Origin: Sphingorhabdus pulchriflava | Lineage (GTDB): Bacteria > Pseudomonadota > Alphaproteobacteria > Sphingomonadales > Sphingomonadaceae | Assembly (NCBI RefSeq): GCF_003367235.1 | Contig: NZ_QRGP01000001.1 | Coordinates: 1,612,001-1,676,000 of the forward strand | Reading direction: 5' to 3' | Length of the DNA: 64,000 bases | Part shown: positions 44,092-53,300 of the stretch, piece after piece | Layout: each line of letters opens with the position of its first letter | Position numbering within the stretch: position 1 is the first letter of the stretch | Notes under the pieces: generated by a model | Database searches by the model: none | The model's input: the letters and a program-made list of their open reading frames with translations, nothing else | Told to the model about the DNA's origin: nothing | Translations under genes and position numbers: made by a program

Positions 44092-44123
44092 AAAGGCCCG
44101 GAAAATTGCTTTCCCGGGCCTTT
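44092..44123 (-). terminator. Rho-independent terminator of the ydbH-ynbE-ydbL operon
   Basis: Perfect 10-bp stem AAAGGCCCGG / CCGGGCCTTT around a 12-nt loop, 22 nt after the ydbL-like stop, followed on the minus strand by GCTTTTGCG. A clear separator from the atp operon that follows on the same strand. Confidence 0.75.
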
Positions 44124-44144
44124 GATATTCTCACTATCGCCAAG

Positions 44145-44549
44145 TTACGGGCAGCGCACATCCACAAGGGGCGCGCTCGCATCGCGGGTTTTCCAGCTCT
44201 TGTCCGGGGCCTGATACATTTCGCCCGGCGCTGTGCGTTCCTTGATCAAACGGCAACCGGTGCGGAAAGCCATTTCCTCCACGGTTGCACCATTGGCGAG
44301 CGCTTCTTCGGTATACTTCGCCTTACGCTTGATGTTGAGATCATCGACCAGTGCTTTGACGGCGGGCGAAGGCGGCGTGACAAAGCCGAGATAGCCGTCG
44401 GTCTTCTCACCGATCAAGCCGTCGGCACGTGCCTGCTGATATGCCGGATCCCGCTGCGCCATCGCGCCGCTGCCAGCCACCGCTGCACCGATCAGCAACG
44501 CGGCTGCAACCATTTCGATACGGTTTTTCATCTTTTCACTCAAAGCCAT
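44145..44549 (-). CDS. ydbL: YdbL family (DUF1318) periplasmic protein
   Basis: 134 residues. Signal peptide near ALLIGAAVAGSGAMA, then RDPAYQQARADGLIGEKTDGYLGFV, VDDLNIKRKAKYTEEALANG and VEEMAFRTGCRLIKERTAPGEMYQ, the DUF1318 signature. In E. coli the homologue helps the YdbH-YnbE lipid-transport bridge. GGAG 8 nt before the ATG; the ATG overlaps the ynbE stop. Last gene of the operon. Confidence 0.9.
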   Translation of the reverse strand: MALSEKMKNRIEMVAAALLIGAAVAGSGAMAQRDPAYQQARADGLIGEKTDGYLGFVTPPSPAVKALVDDLNIKRKAKYTEEALANGATVEEMAFRTGCRLIKERTAPGEMYQAPDKSWKTRDASAPLVDVRCP

Positions 44550-44842
44550 CAGAATATCTCCGAATTCTCTTCGATCACTTCCTTCGAAGCCTGATCGAGC
44601 CTGTACAGCACTTCCTGCCGGATAGCGATGTTAAGGTTGATCACGATTGGCTTGTCAGGTGCCGTCACCTGCACGCAACCTGTTAGGGCCGATGCAGCAA
44701 CGCACACGAAGAGAAATGCCCCTTTCTTCATGTTTTGACGGATCGCACCATTGCCATCCGTCGTCAATCTGTGTCGCATATATCCCTCCGTCGCTTTCGG
44801 CAGGCTGAATAGGCCGTTCATTTGGCGGTCGTTTTCGTTCAT
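44549..44842 (-). CDS. ynbE: YnbE family outer membrane lipoprotein, possibly N-terminally extended
   Basis: The conserved part is 60 residues starting MKKGAFLFVCVAASALTGC (ATG at 44731), then VTAPDKPIVINLNIAIRQEV as in YnbE, a small lipoprotein that joins YdbH at the outer membrane. The longer form given here (97 residues) adds 37 polar residues because GGGAGG 6 nt before the ATG at 44842 is much stronger than anything before 44731, and this ATG overlaps the ydbH stop region. Which start is used is unresolved. Confidence 0.8.
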   Translation of the reverse strand: MNENDRQMNGLFSLPKATEGYMRHRLTTDGNGAIRQNMKKGAFLFVCVAASALTGCVQVTAPDKPIVINLNIAIRQEVLYRLDQASKEVIEENSEIF

Positions 44843-47800
44843 CTTTTCCCTCCCGAAGGTGGCCCTTCACCCGGTACTGGATCCTTCTGCCCGTCGATCA
44901 AAGTCTTCCCCTGCTGCAGCGCATAGTCGGCATCATACAAGCCGCGGATTGAACCGATAAGTTGCAGGAACTCCGCTTCTATCCGCACATTGAACTTGAT
45001 TGGAACCTTGGCGAGTTGCTTGGTGATAAAATTCTGTTGCGCCAGGCTGCCTTGCTGCAAACCTTCGAATGAAACGTCAGTGATGATTTCACCATCCAGC
45101 TTGCCCTCAACGCCCATCCGCATTTCGGTGAAGCGAATTGAGCGTAGCGCCTGAAAGGCGAAATTGGCGAACACGCCCATATCCTCGTAGGTCAGCTCAC
45201 CCAGATAGGATAATTGGCCGCCGCCGGTGCGTGAGACGAGCGACCCGCCGACAATCCGACCACCTTCCTGATTGAAAACCATCGGCAAGGTTCCGTCGAA
45301 AACACCTTCGACCTGCAAATTCTGCAGATCATAGCCAGCGAGGAACTTCTCGGCGTCGAGGCCGATCAAGCGGAAGGTCAAATTTCGTTCGGCCGCTTCG
45401 TCGAAATCGAGAATTGTCGGCTCGAGGATCAGTTCACCACCAAAAAATGGCCAGCGCCCCTCTTCAATGCGGACCTTTTGATCGGGCAACAATTGATAGC
45501 GAATGACGCCATCAAGCGCGGGAACGCCGGGATTGACAGTCTTAACCCGTGCAATCTGCCCGGGTTCGGTCACCATGCCCAACAGATCGGTAAACTTCAG
45601 TTCGGTTTCCAGGCCTTCGACAGGGCCAAAGGCAGCGGCCAGATCTGTTTTCCGCACGGTGAAATGACCCGTGCTGCGAACCGCCTCTCCATCCCATTCG
45701 ATGCGACCGTCACCGGCCAGCCGTCCTTTGACATTGGCGATCACACCCAGGGTCAGCGGCGTTATTTTTTCAGGCTGCAGCCGATCATTGAATGCCAGGT
45801 CGTCAACCGACAGCAAGGCATTTCCAACGCTGGAATCGAGATTATGCAGGATCTGTACGTCGGCGACTTTGATGCCGGTATCGGGCTCAAGCAGGTTTCC
45901 GATTGCCGATATGACATTGTTGGTCAGCGTAACCTGCATATCCGGAACTTTGAGCGGGTTGAACCGATCGACCTGTTCTGCGTCCGAGATGAATAGGCTC
46001 GAGTCCAGCCCCAGAACATCACCCTGCCAGCGCCAGTTACCTGCGGCTTCGCTGATCAATAGCGGAACTTCACCGATTTGGCCTGCGCCACCGCTCATCG
46101 TTCCGAAAACGCCCGGCCCTTCCATCTTTCCATCGAGCCGCTTTATCGTAAAGCGGCTTTGCATGCGCGCCCGCCCCAGATCGATGGCTATGTCGTCGGC
46201 GCCAAAACCGTTATCGAGATCAAAGCTGATTCTGCTGCCGCTGGCTTTGAGTGCCGATGTTCCCAATGCCCCATCGATGCTTAGCGTCGGTATGGTCAGG
46301 GCAAAGCGGGTTTCACCATTTGCAACGCTCAGGATCGATCCGCGCTGCGGGCAAGCGCGCAGCGTACCCGCTGGGAGGCGCAGGGAGCCAGTGGTCAGGC
46401 CGCCGTAACGGACATTGGTGCATGTGGCATTCATGGTGAAAGCGCTGCCCGAAACCAGCCCGTCTATCGGCAGGTTGAGGCCTGTCACAACGCCGCCCAG
46501 CAAGGGGCCGGTGATGGTTGCCTGCCCGTTAAACCGCCAGGGACGACGTCCGCCGCCTTCAAACGCCAACGTTGGAATGCTAATGGTACCACCCGGGGCG
46601 GAATAGGGTTGCAGATTGAGCGTACCTGCCCAACCCGCACCCTGCTGGCGCAATGACACTTGACCGGTCGGCAAATCGCCGCCGGTCATCGTCAGCGCTA
46701 CCGGACTGCCCAATCGGCCATCCGCAAATGCAAAAGGCGCCTGTTGCCGCAGGATCACGCCGCTGTCCGACCGGACGAACAGCCGGTCAACCGCAACCTT
46801 GTTTCCGCCAGGCGCTATTGCGACGTCGAAATTGGCCGTGCCGTCAAAACTGCGAATAGCACGGCGCAAAGCCGGATCGAGCCGCGCGACAACCGGTCCC
46901 ACCGGGGTCGATTTGGTACCGCGCACCAGCTGTTCCATCGAGGGTAGGATGGATTGTGGCAGCGATACGCCCGAGAGCTTGGTGTCGCCACGTGCCGTCA
47001 CCGCTATGCCGGTATCAGAAAAAGAAAAGCTGCCCTCCGCATCGGCTGCCAGATTTTGCGCCGCAAGTTCGGGCATGCGCAGCGCGGCGTTGGAAAGTGC
47101 GAGTTTGTACTCGGTCCTTTGCTGACTGCCATTGAATGAGAGTTTTCCCAAAATCGCATCGACGCGCCGTTTGTCTGACCGAGCCGATCTCGCCTTCAAC
47201 GCAACGTCGCCAATCCAACGATCAAATGACTCGGTAAACTGGAATTTGCCGTTTACCTCAGGTGCATCAAGCGCCAGCTTCTGCGTGTCGCATTTGACTG
47301 AAGTTGCAGCCAGAGGTCCGATGAATTCCGGTCGTACATTGCGTATACGCACCGCACCATCATATCGTATGGATTGCGCTAGGCATCCCGACCCCGCCAT
47401 TTGCCGCGATCGTGCCACGAGCTTCCCGTCAAAGCGATTGCGTAAATTTCCTGATCCTTGAGCCGCGACACCCAGCCCGCCCCATGGTGTTACCAGCGAC
47501 AAAACCGCATCGGTCAACCGGACATTCAGGTCGGGAAGCGAAACGGGCTCCTTGCTCTCCATATCCCGCATCTTATCAAGTTCGCCGAGATATAATTTGC
47601 CATTCGAGAAACGCCCTTTCAAGCGGACACCGTCAGCGCGGATTTCGCGTAACGCAGGCTGACCAAAACCGATTGAAAGCTCAATATCTACAATCTTGGC
47701 GGTAAGATCCGGATTGGCGGGATCCCCCACAATCACATTGCGAATGCGTTGTGCCCGGAAGCCAATATCTTCGATTTCATAGGTCGCACGAACATCATTT

Positions 47801-47955
47801 TTTTCAAGATAGTCGCGTACATAACTGTCTGCGATATCAACCCGCTTCCACCACGCAAAAGCCAGCAGAAGCACGAGCAGTACAAACATTGCACCGAAAA
47901 TGCGGCGCTTTGTCCAGCGCCTCGCCGGCGGGGCTTCGGGAAGCTCTTCCTCCAT
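44839..47955 (-). CDS. ydbH: YdbH-like AsmA superfamily intermembrane lipid-transport protein
   Basis: 1038 residues: short cytoplasmic N-terminus, one membrane anchor (FGAMFVLLVLLLAFAWW, ~20-36), then a long periplasmic beta-rich body and a C-terminal DUF2125/dicarboxylate-transport-like region (GVFDGTLPMVFNQEGGRIVGG, LSYLGELTYEDMGVFANFAF). This is the AsmA-like bridge type (TamB, YhdP, YdbH) that carries phospholipids between membranes. Linkage to ynbE and ydbL confirms the assignment. ATG at MEEELPEAP is chosen; an extra 76-codon leader overlaps divergent radC. Confidence 0.88.
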   Translation of the reverse strand: MEEELPEAPPARRWTKRRIFGAMFVLLVLLLAFAWWKRVDIADSYVRDYLEKNDVRATYEIEDIGFRAQRIRNVIVGDPANPDLTAKIVDIELSIGFGQPALREIRADGVRLKGRFSNGKLYLGELDKMRDMESKEPVSLPDLNVRLTDAVLSLVTPWGGLGVAAQGSGNLRNRFDGKLVARSRQMAGSGCLAQSIRYDGAVRIRNVRPEFIGPLAATSVKCDTQKLALDAPEVNGKFQFTESFDRWIGDVALKARSARSDKRRVDAILGKLSFNGSQQRTEYKLALSNAALRMPELAAQNLAADAEGSFSFSDTGIAVTARGDTKLSGVSLPQSILPSMEQLVRGTKSTPVGPVVARLDPALRRAIRSFDGTANFDVAIAPGGNKVAVDRLFVRSDSGVILRQQAPFAFADGRLGSPVALTMTGGDLPTGQVSLRQQGAGWAGTLNLQPYSAPGGTISIPTLAFEGGGRRPWRFNGQATITGPLLGGVVTGLNLPIDGLVSGSAFTMNATCTNVRYGGLTTGSLRLPAGTLRACPQRGSILSVANGETRFALTIPTLSIDGALGTSALKASGSRISFDLDNGFGADDIAIDLGRARMQSRFTIKRLDGKMEGPGVFGTMSGGAGQIGEVPLLISEAAGNWRWQGDVLGLDSSLFISDAEQVDRFNPLKVPDMQVTLTNNVISAIGNLLEPDTGIKVADVQILHNLDSSVGNALLSVDDLAFNDRLQPEKITPLTLGVIANVKGRLAGDGRIEWDGEAVRSTGHFTVRKTDLAAAFGPVEGLETELKFTDLLGMVTEPGQIARVKTVNPGVPALDGVIRYQLLPDQKVRIEEGRWPFFGGELILEPTILDFDEAAERNLTFRLIGLDAEKFLAGYDLQNLQVEGVFDGTLPMVFNQEGGRIVGGSLVSRTGGGQLSYLGELTYEDMGVFANFAFQALRSIRFTEMRMGVEGKLDGEIITDVSFEGLQQGSLAQQNFITKQLAKVPIKFNVRIEAEFLQLIGSIRGLYDADYALQQGKTLIDGQKDPVPGEGPPSGGKR

Positions 47956-48050
47956 CGCCACACAAATGCGGCAAAGTTTGTTGGCTTGCAACTTCCATTT
48001 CCACCAAATGTCTTGCGAGATGCGCAAAATTGCGGAACAAGCAATGGCGC

Positions 48051-48746
48051 ATGGCATCTTCACAGGACAAAGACGAAAATTACGGTGAAGGCCATAGAGA
48101 GCGGCTGCGCGAGCGTCTGCTGGACAAAGGCGGTGACGCGTTACTTGACCATGAACTGCTCGAATATTTGTTGATGCTGGCAATTCCGCGCATCGATACT
48201 AAACCAACCGCCAAACAATTGATCGCCCACTATGGGAACCTGTCATCGGTCTTTGCTGCAGACACCTACAGCTTGCTCAATCAAAAGGGTATTGGAGAAA
48301 AAGCGGCTTCAGCCATCAAGATCGTACAAGCCCTGGCGCTGCGTATGGTTTCGGAACCCATTCGCGAGCAGCCGATACTGTCGAGTTGGCAGGCGTTGCT
48401 TGATTATTTACGCCTCGACATGGCGCATCTGACGATTGAGCGTATCCGGGTACTCTATCTCAATTCAAAGAATATGCTGATCCGCGACGAAATTGCCGGC
48501 GAAGGTTCGATCGATCAGGCCCCAATCTACACCCGTGAAATCATCCGTCGGTCAATCGACATCGGCGCCGCTGCCATCATCCTGGTTCACAACCACCCAA
48601 GCGGTGATAGCGCGCCCAGCCGTCAGGATATTTCGATGACCCGTGAGATTATCGAAGCCGGCAAGCGGCTGGGTATTTCGGTTCACGACCATATCATCAT
48701 AGGCAAGGACGGATTTTCAAGCATGCGAAGCGCCGGACTGATTTGA
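48051..48746 (+). CDS. radC: RadC family protein (JAMM/MPN domain)
   Basis: 231 residues. N-terminal HhH-like segment (GDALLDHELLEYLLMLAIPR, QKGIGEKAASAIK) and a C-terminal JAMM metal site: HNHPSGDSAPSRQD with the Glu in IAGEGSID upstream. Despite its name, a role in DNA repair is doubtful; the fold is a metalloprotease-like MPN domain. ATG at MASSQDKD chosen, as longer frames overlap ydbH's leader. Confidence 0.92.
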   Translation: MASSQDKDENYGEGHRERLRERLLDKGGDALLDHELLEYLLMLAIPRIDTKPTAKQLIAHYGNLSSVFAADTYSLLNQKGIGEKAASAIKIVQALALRMVSEPIREQPILSSWQALLDYLRLDMAHLTIERIRVLYLNSKNMLIRDEIAGEGSIDQAPIYTREIIRRSIDIGAAAIILVHNHPSGDSAPSRQDISMTREIIEAGKRLGISVHDHIIIGKDGFSSMRSAGLI

Positions 48747-49072
48747 TCACGACAGGGCACATCTGGCCGATGTACTAATGCAACACAGTGGCTATCGGTC
48801 AGCGGTCGAAGTTGTAAAATCGCGTCAGGTATCGTTGCAAACTCCCTACCCGGAATATGCTCCCTAGCGATCCCTACGCGCGCCTCCTCCTAGGCTTCTG
48901 GGTCGCAAGGGGGCGCGCAACCATAACAGAAGCCTGCCAAGGCTCATTGCAGTGCCTTCCTGCAAACACACCGGAGGTCTAACTTCAGATCGCCCCGCAT
49001 AATCGGTTTGGCCGCCCCCAATCCGGCCAACTTCTCCCTTTGCGGGGCGATCTGTATATCTGAAGATTGGGC
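48747..49072. other. 326-bp noncoding gap with interleaved hairpins (candidate structured RNA)
   Basis: No plausible gene on either strand. The sequence holds: GCGCGCC (48878-48884) / GGCGCGC (48912-48918); AGGCTTCTG (48892-48900) / CAGAAGCCT (48927-48935), interleaved with the first; AGCCT (48931) / AGGCT (48940), competing with the second; TGCAG/CTGCA (48948-48964); and a perfect 14-bp stem CAGATCGCCCCGCA (48986-48999) / (49041-49054) enclosing TTGGCCG/CGGCCAA. A CCTCCTCC stretch (48883-48890) could pair with Shine-Dalgarno sequences. It may be a small RNA; no match to tmRNA, RNase P, SRP or 6S signatures was seen. Confidence 0.4.
48986..49054 (-). terminator. Long hairpin downstream of the DUF3828-like gene
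   Basis: Perfect 14-bp outer stem with an inner 7-bp stem, 19 nt after the minus-strand stop at 49073. It lacks a T tract, so it may protect an mRNA end or belong to a small RNA rather than stop transcription alone. Confidence 0.4.
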
Positions 49073-49657
49073 TTATCGACGCACTTTGCTGGCGTCTGCG
49101 ATATCGGTTACCAGCGACTTTCGAAGTGTGGAACCATCTTCAAAAGTCAGATCGTCGACTTTCCACGCCCCGCCCTCATTTCTGAAATGAAAACGCAAGG
49201 GCGCGCCTTGGTCGCCATCGGGGCCACGCCCCGGCGAGAAGACGATAGTGGCTTCAATTCGGCCTTTGGACCGCAACTTGTACCGCTGCGACAGCAATTT
49301 CGCTGTGGCGTTATCATTGTCCTGACACTGGCAATACCAATCGAAGCCGTTGAGACCGTACAACTCCTCGCTCTGCTGCATCAGCTTGCCCCAACGGCCG
49401 ATCAGTGCATCGAGTGTCTGGGTATAGGGTGGTTCATACCCACCTGTCGATGCACCTGCTTCATTCTCGGGCGCGTAACTGCCGTCATCCGCTGCTTCCG
49501 ATATGGGCTGCATATAGGATGCGTAAATGTTGGAAACGATTTGCCGAACCACAGCCTCATCTTGGTGCGCAGGCTGCTTGGCAGCGGCTCCCTGACTAGG
49601 CAGCGCACAACACAACGACAATGCTGCAATGACACGCGCCTTACCAGCGCGCACCAT
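49073..49657 (-). CDS. Exported DUF3828-like protein
   Basis: 194 residues. Signal peptide (SLCCALPSQGAAAK), then VVRQIVSNIYASYM, YTQTLDALIGRWGKLM, GFDWYCQCQDNDNA and a C-terminal RFHFRNEGGAWKVDDLTFEDGSTLRKSL. The 'Y..f..aL..L......D..c.C.d' and 'W.vdDi' pattern is that of DUF3828, a cystatin/NTF2-like fold of unknown function. Its ATG overlaps the fdxA stop (TGATGG), so it is coupled to fdxA. In relatives carD often takes this place (from memory). Confidence 0.75.
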   Translation of the reverse strand: MVRAGKARVIAALSLCCALPSQGAAAKQPAHQDEAVVRQIVSNIYASYMQPISEAADDGSYAPENEAGASTGGYEPPYTQTLDALIGRWGKLMQQSEELYGLNGFDWYCQCQDNDNATAKLLSQRYKLRSKGRIEATIVFSPGRGPDGDQGAPLRFHFRNEGGAWKVDDLTFEDGSTLRKSLVTDIADASKVRR

Positions 49658-49995
49658 CAGTCGCCTTGACCGGGGTCGGGGGAGAAGAATTTCTCAAACT
49701 TTCCATCGACACCCTTGAACTCGTCTGCATCTGCAGGCGTTTCATGCTTGGTCGTGATGTTCGGCCATTCGGCGCTATATTGCGCATTGAGTTCGAGCCA
49801 CTTTTCAAGACCATTTTCGGTGTCGGGCAAGATCGCTTCTGCCGGACATTCGGGCTCGCACACGCCACAATCAATGCATTCATTGGGGTTGATGACGAGC
49901 ATATTCTCGCCTTCGTAGAAGCAATCCACAGGGCAGACTTCTACGCAGTCCATATATTTGCATTTGATGCAGGCATCTGTGACGACGTAGGTCAT
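49657..49995 (-). CDS. fdxA: Seven-iron ferredoxin FdxA
   Basis: 112 residues, start [24 protein letters not shown]: first cluster cysteines, with the 3Fe-4S type spacing, then [14 protein letters not shown] for the 4Fe-4S cluster. The ~60-residue C-terminal extension is typical of FdxA (7Fe). A low-potential cytosolic electron carrier, essential in several alphaproteobacteria. It follows the S4 gene in the same direction. Confidence 0.95.
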   Translation of the reverse strand: MTYVVTDACIKCKYMDCVEVCPVDCFYEGENMLVINPNECIDCGVCEPECPAEAILPDTENGLEKWLELNAQYSAEWPNITTKHETPADADEFKGVDGKFEKFFSPDPGQGD

Positions 49996-50086
49996 TGCTC
50001 GGTTTCTCCCCTTGGCAGTTCGGTTTGTTAAGCAACGCCTATTGTGCCTTTGGCACGCAAGTCAACGGGGGAAATGTGCTGGGCGG

Positions 50087-50350
50087 TCAAATTTCACTAT
50101 AGCAGGCCCTTGCTTCGGTTGCCGGGCCGCGGCGCGAAGGCATGGCGTCGACACGCACCGCAATCGCCCCCTCCCCCCTTGGCAAGGTCAGAATATCGCC
50201 GATTCTTGCCTCGATGCTCGACTTTTCAACGCGTTTGCCATTCAGCCGGACATGGCCTTCGGCAATCAGCCCCTGCGCCTGGCTGCGCGATTTGGACAAC
50301 CGCAGAAACCACAATAACTTGTCGATGCGTACAGCGTCTGCCGCGACCAA
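50087..50350 (-). CDS. S4-domain RNA-binding protein (Hsp15/YrfH-like)
   Basis: 87 residues, TTG start behind GGGCGGG. S4 fold: RIDKLLWFLRLSKSRSQAQGLIAEGHVRLNGKRVEKSS. Hsp15-like proteins bind stalled 50S subunits with peptidyl-tRNA. It begins within the last codons of the upstream helicase gene (stop at 50352), so the two are translationally coupled. Confidence 0.88.
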   Translation of the reverse strand: MVAADAVRIDKLLWFLRLSKSRSQAQGLIAEGHVRLNGKRVEKSSIEARIGDILTLPRGEGAIAVRVDAMPSRRGPATEARACYSEI

Positions 50351-50351
50351 A

Positions 50352-53186
50352 TTACCCGCCCAATTTGTCTTTTAGCGCCGCCAACTGCAGCGCCAGCGCC
50401 GACGGGGCCGCGGCCTGCGGCTTGTTTATCGCCTGCGGGGCTGGACGTTTTTCCCGCGCAGGGCCCTTGCCCTTTTGCGGTTTCTTGTCGTCACGCCGCC
50501 GACCATTTTGCTCAACAGGCTTTGGTTTGCGGATACCGACCCAGCGCCAATGGGTAAGATTCACAGGCTGTGGTGAAGAGGTTGAAGGTTGCGGTTCAGC
50601 GGTTTGCTCTGGTGCCGGTGACGAATCCGCCTCCGTGGCGGCAGAAGCATTTATCTCAACACTTTCTAGAATTACTTCAGACGTCGCTTCATCAGCGCCG
50701 TCCTTGGCAATTGTCTCCAGCGTTTCGTCCGTTAAGGTTTCGACACTGACGTGAGTTTCCGTTGCTTCCACAGCTGTCGGGTCTTCCGCTTTCGCGGCAA
50801 CCGGACGGAAACCGGCATCGCGCATCAGCGCCTCCAGCCCCGCATCGCTCAATCCCAATGAGGTCGCAAAGGCCATATCCATGCCGAACTCCAGCGCTTG
50901 CCCGCGCGCTTCATGTGCCTTTTTGATGACACGCTCGGCCAGATCGATGCGGACATATTCGTTGCCAACGCGGCGATAGCCGGCATTGCGACAATCGGCC
51001 GTCGAGGCGAAATTCCATTCTTTCAGATGCACTGCGCTTTCGGGTGGCAATTCAGGCATCGGCTTTTCGGTCTGCGCCGCAAACAGCGCCGAACGCCAGC
51101 GCGCGGCAGCGGGTTTCAGAATGGCGTGATGATAAACATCAAGCGCCCCGAAAACGATCCCCGCCTTGCGCGCCGCGCCGCGTGCCTCCTTGGGCAAGGC
51201 CGTCAGCGTATCCGCCAAAAATTGACGCCCCGCAATTCCTCCGGCATCGGCCAGACGCGCTGCAAGCGCGCGGACCACGCCGTCGGTCGCCGCATCGGCG
51301 GCCAGCTGGTTCAGAGCGACCAGCCCGCCCATATGCTTGGCCAGCTGCTCGTGGATCCAGCCTTCGGCTTTTTCGGCAATGGCGCGCAGATCATCGCCTT
51401 CCAGACCGGCCACAGCGCGGACGGGCTTGAACAGCGGCTGCAACAGGCTGCGTCCTTTGGCCAGGTGGCCGAGCACCGCGCCATTCCACAACAATGCCGG
51501 GCGTCCATCCGTATCGCGCGTCAGCGAAAATTCCTGCCCTTCGGCCATTAAAAGCGCCCTCACCTTGTCTTTCATATATGCTGCCAGATGTCGTTCGGCT
51601 GCTGCAAGCAGCAATTTACGTTCCCCGACTCGCGCCGTGGAATCGACGCGAAAGGTGAAGCCGTCAAGCTCGCCAATATGCTCGCCATCGACAAACACCT
51701 GATTTTCCGCGTCGACCTGAACGGGAAGCAGTGCATCGTCCTTACCGCCCTTGCGCAACAGCATCGAAGTCCGCCGGTCGACGAAGCGCTGGCGTAGTGC
51801 ATTGTGCAGAGCGTCTGAAAGCTTTTCCTCTAGATGCCGCGCGCGCTCAGCCATCGCTGGGGGATCTTCAACCCAATCGCCGCGATGCGCGACATAGGTC
51901 CAGGTCCGCACCGCCGCGATGCGTGCCGAAATCGTGTCAACATCGCCCTGGATATTGTCGAGCCGGGCCAATTCGCTCGCGACATAGCTGTGCGGCAAGG
52001 GGCCACCCTGCGCCATATGTTCCCACAGCGAAGCGACAAAGCGGCTATGATGTTCGGATCCGGTCTGGCGGAAATCAGGCAAGCTTGCGACCTCCCATAG
52101 ACGCGCGACACTTTTCGGCCCCGAAAGTCTTTGCGTCACCTGAAGCATATCTGCGAGCCTTTTGAGTACCGACAGATCAATCGCCTCGGGTGCTGCGCGC
52201 AGCGGTGGGCCGTCGGGCTTTGCCTCCAGATCAGCAATCAGCTGCGCCAGGCTATCGAAACGCGGCTCTGCCTCGCGCCAGTACATCCAGTCGAGCGCCG
52301 GGAATTGGTGACTTTCGATTGCCAACACTTCTTCGGCTGTGAATTCGCCTGCTTCGCCTGCCACCGTCCCAAAGGTGCCATCGCGCTGGTGCCGCCCAGC
52401 CCGCCCCGCAATCTGCGCCATTTCGGCAACCGTCAACCGCCGGGTCCGATTGCCGTCGAATTTGGATAATCCAGCAAAAGCAATATGCTGAACATCCAAG
52501 TTCAGACCCATTCCTATAGCATCCGTCGCCACCAGATAGTCGACCTCACCCGACTGGAACATATCGACCTGCGCATTGCGAGTGCGTGGGCTCAGCGCCC
52601 CCATCACCACCGCTGCTCCGCCGCGCAACCGGCGCAAGAGTTCGGCAACGGCATAAACCTGCTCCACCGAAAAGGCCACGATGGCGGTTCGCTTCGGTAA
52701 GCGGGAGAGCTTTTTCGGACCCGAATAGCTCAGCGTCGAAAAGCGCGGGCGCGAAATGATTTCGGCTTCAGGCAATAGCGCCCTGACCATCGGGCGCAGG
52801 CTTTCCGATCCCAGGATCATCGTCTCCTCGCGACCGCGCACATGCAACATCCGGTCTGTGAAGATATGTCCGCGTTCCGGATCGGCGCCCAATTGCGCCT
52901 CGTCCAGTGCTGCGAAGGCGAACTGCCGTTCCACTGGCATCGATTCGGCGGTGCACAGATACCAGCGCGCACCAGGCGGCTCGATGCGCTCCTCACCGGT
53001 GATCAGCGCAACTTCCTTCGGCCCTTTGATCGCAACCACACGGTCGTAAATCTCGCGAGCCAACAGCCGCAGCGGGAAGCCCATCACCCCACTTGAATGC
53101 GCGCACAGCCGCTCAACCGCGAGGTGCGTTTTGCCGGTATTGGTGGGCCCAAGCACGGCCTTCACAGGAACTTTGGGGGAGGACAT
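50352..53186 (-). CDS. SUV3-like ATP-dependent helicase
   Basis: 944 residues. Walker A GPTNTGKTH near the N-terminus, DEAQ box with DEAQLGADPERGHIFTDRML, helicase C motifs VATDAIGMGLNLDVQHI and QIAGRAGRHQRDG. The middle (~350-770) carries the SUV3 C-terminal-like region. The last ~130 residues are Glu/Ala/Pro/Thr-rich, then basic (RREKK-like), probably disordered. Relatives are mitochondrial RNA helicases of the degradosome; in alphaproteobacteria function is unproven. First gene of the helicase-S4-fdxA run. Confidence 0.88.
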   Translation of the reverse strand: MSSPKVPVKAVLGPTNTGKTHLAVERLCAHSSGVMGFPLRLLAREIYDRVVAIKGPKEVALITGEERIEPPGARWYLCTAESMPVERQFAFAALDEAQLGADPERGHIFTDRMLHVRGREETMILGSESLRPMVRALLPEAEIISRPRFSTLSYSGPKKLSRLPKRTAIVAFSVEQVYAVAELLRRLRGGAAVVMGALSPRTRNAQVDMFQSGEVDYLVATDAIGMGLNLDVQHIAFAGLSKFDGNRTRRLTVAEMAQIAGRAGRHQRDGTFGTVAGEAGEFTAEEVLAIESHQFPALDWMYWREAEPRFDSLAQLIADLEAKPDGPPLRAAPEAIDLSVLKRLADMLQVTQRLSGPKSVARLWEVASLPDFRQTGSEHHSRFVASLWEHMAQGGPLPHSYVASELARLDNIQGDVDTISARIAAVRTWTYVAHRGDWVEDPPAMAERARHLEEKLSDALHNALRQRFVDRRTSMLLRKGGKDDALLPVQVDAENQVFVDGEHIGELDGFTFRVDSTARVGERKLLLAAAERHLAAYMKDKVRALLMAEGQEFSLTRDTDGRPALLWNGAVLGHLAKGRSLLQPLFKPVRAVAGLEGDDLRAIAEKAEGWIHEQLAKHMGGLVALNQLAADAATDGVVRALAARLADAGGIAGRQFLADTLTALPKEARGAARKAGIVFGALDVYHHAILKPAAARWRSALFAAQTEKPMPELPPESAVHLKEWNFASTADCRNAGYRRVGNEYVRIDLAERVIKKAHEARGQALEFGMDMAFATSLGLSDAGLEALMRDAGFRPVAAKAEDPTAVEATETHVSVETLTDETLETIAKDGADEATSEVILESVEINASAATEADSSPAPEQTAEPQPSTSSPQPVNLTHWRWVGIRKPKPVEQNGRRRDDKKPQKGKGPAREKRPAPQAINKPQAAAPSALALQLAALKDKLGG

Positions 53187-53300
53187 TATCGTGCGTGCCT
53201 AACAGCCGCCTTCCTGCGCGGCTAGACCGGATTTAGGTTGTTCCGCTCGGCTCGCCTTAAATAGTTGCAACTGAAATCTTTGCAGGGCATTTGCCTGTGC

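Noticed and set aside
48747-49072. Possibility that the noncoding gap is tmRNA, 6S RNA, RNase P RNA or SRP RNA
   Set aside because: I see no tag-peptide reading frame, no conserved RNase P or SRP core motif, and no long end-to-end pairing expected of 6S RNA.
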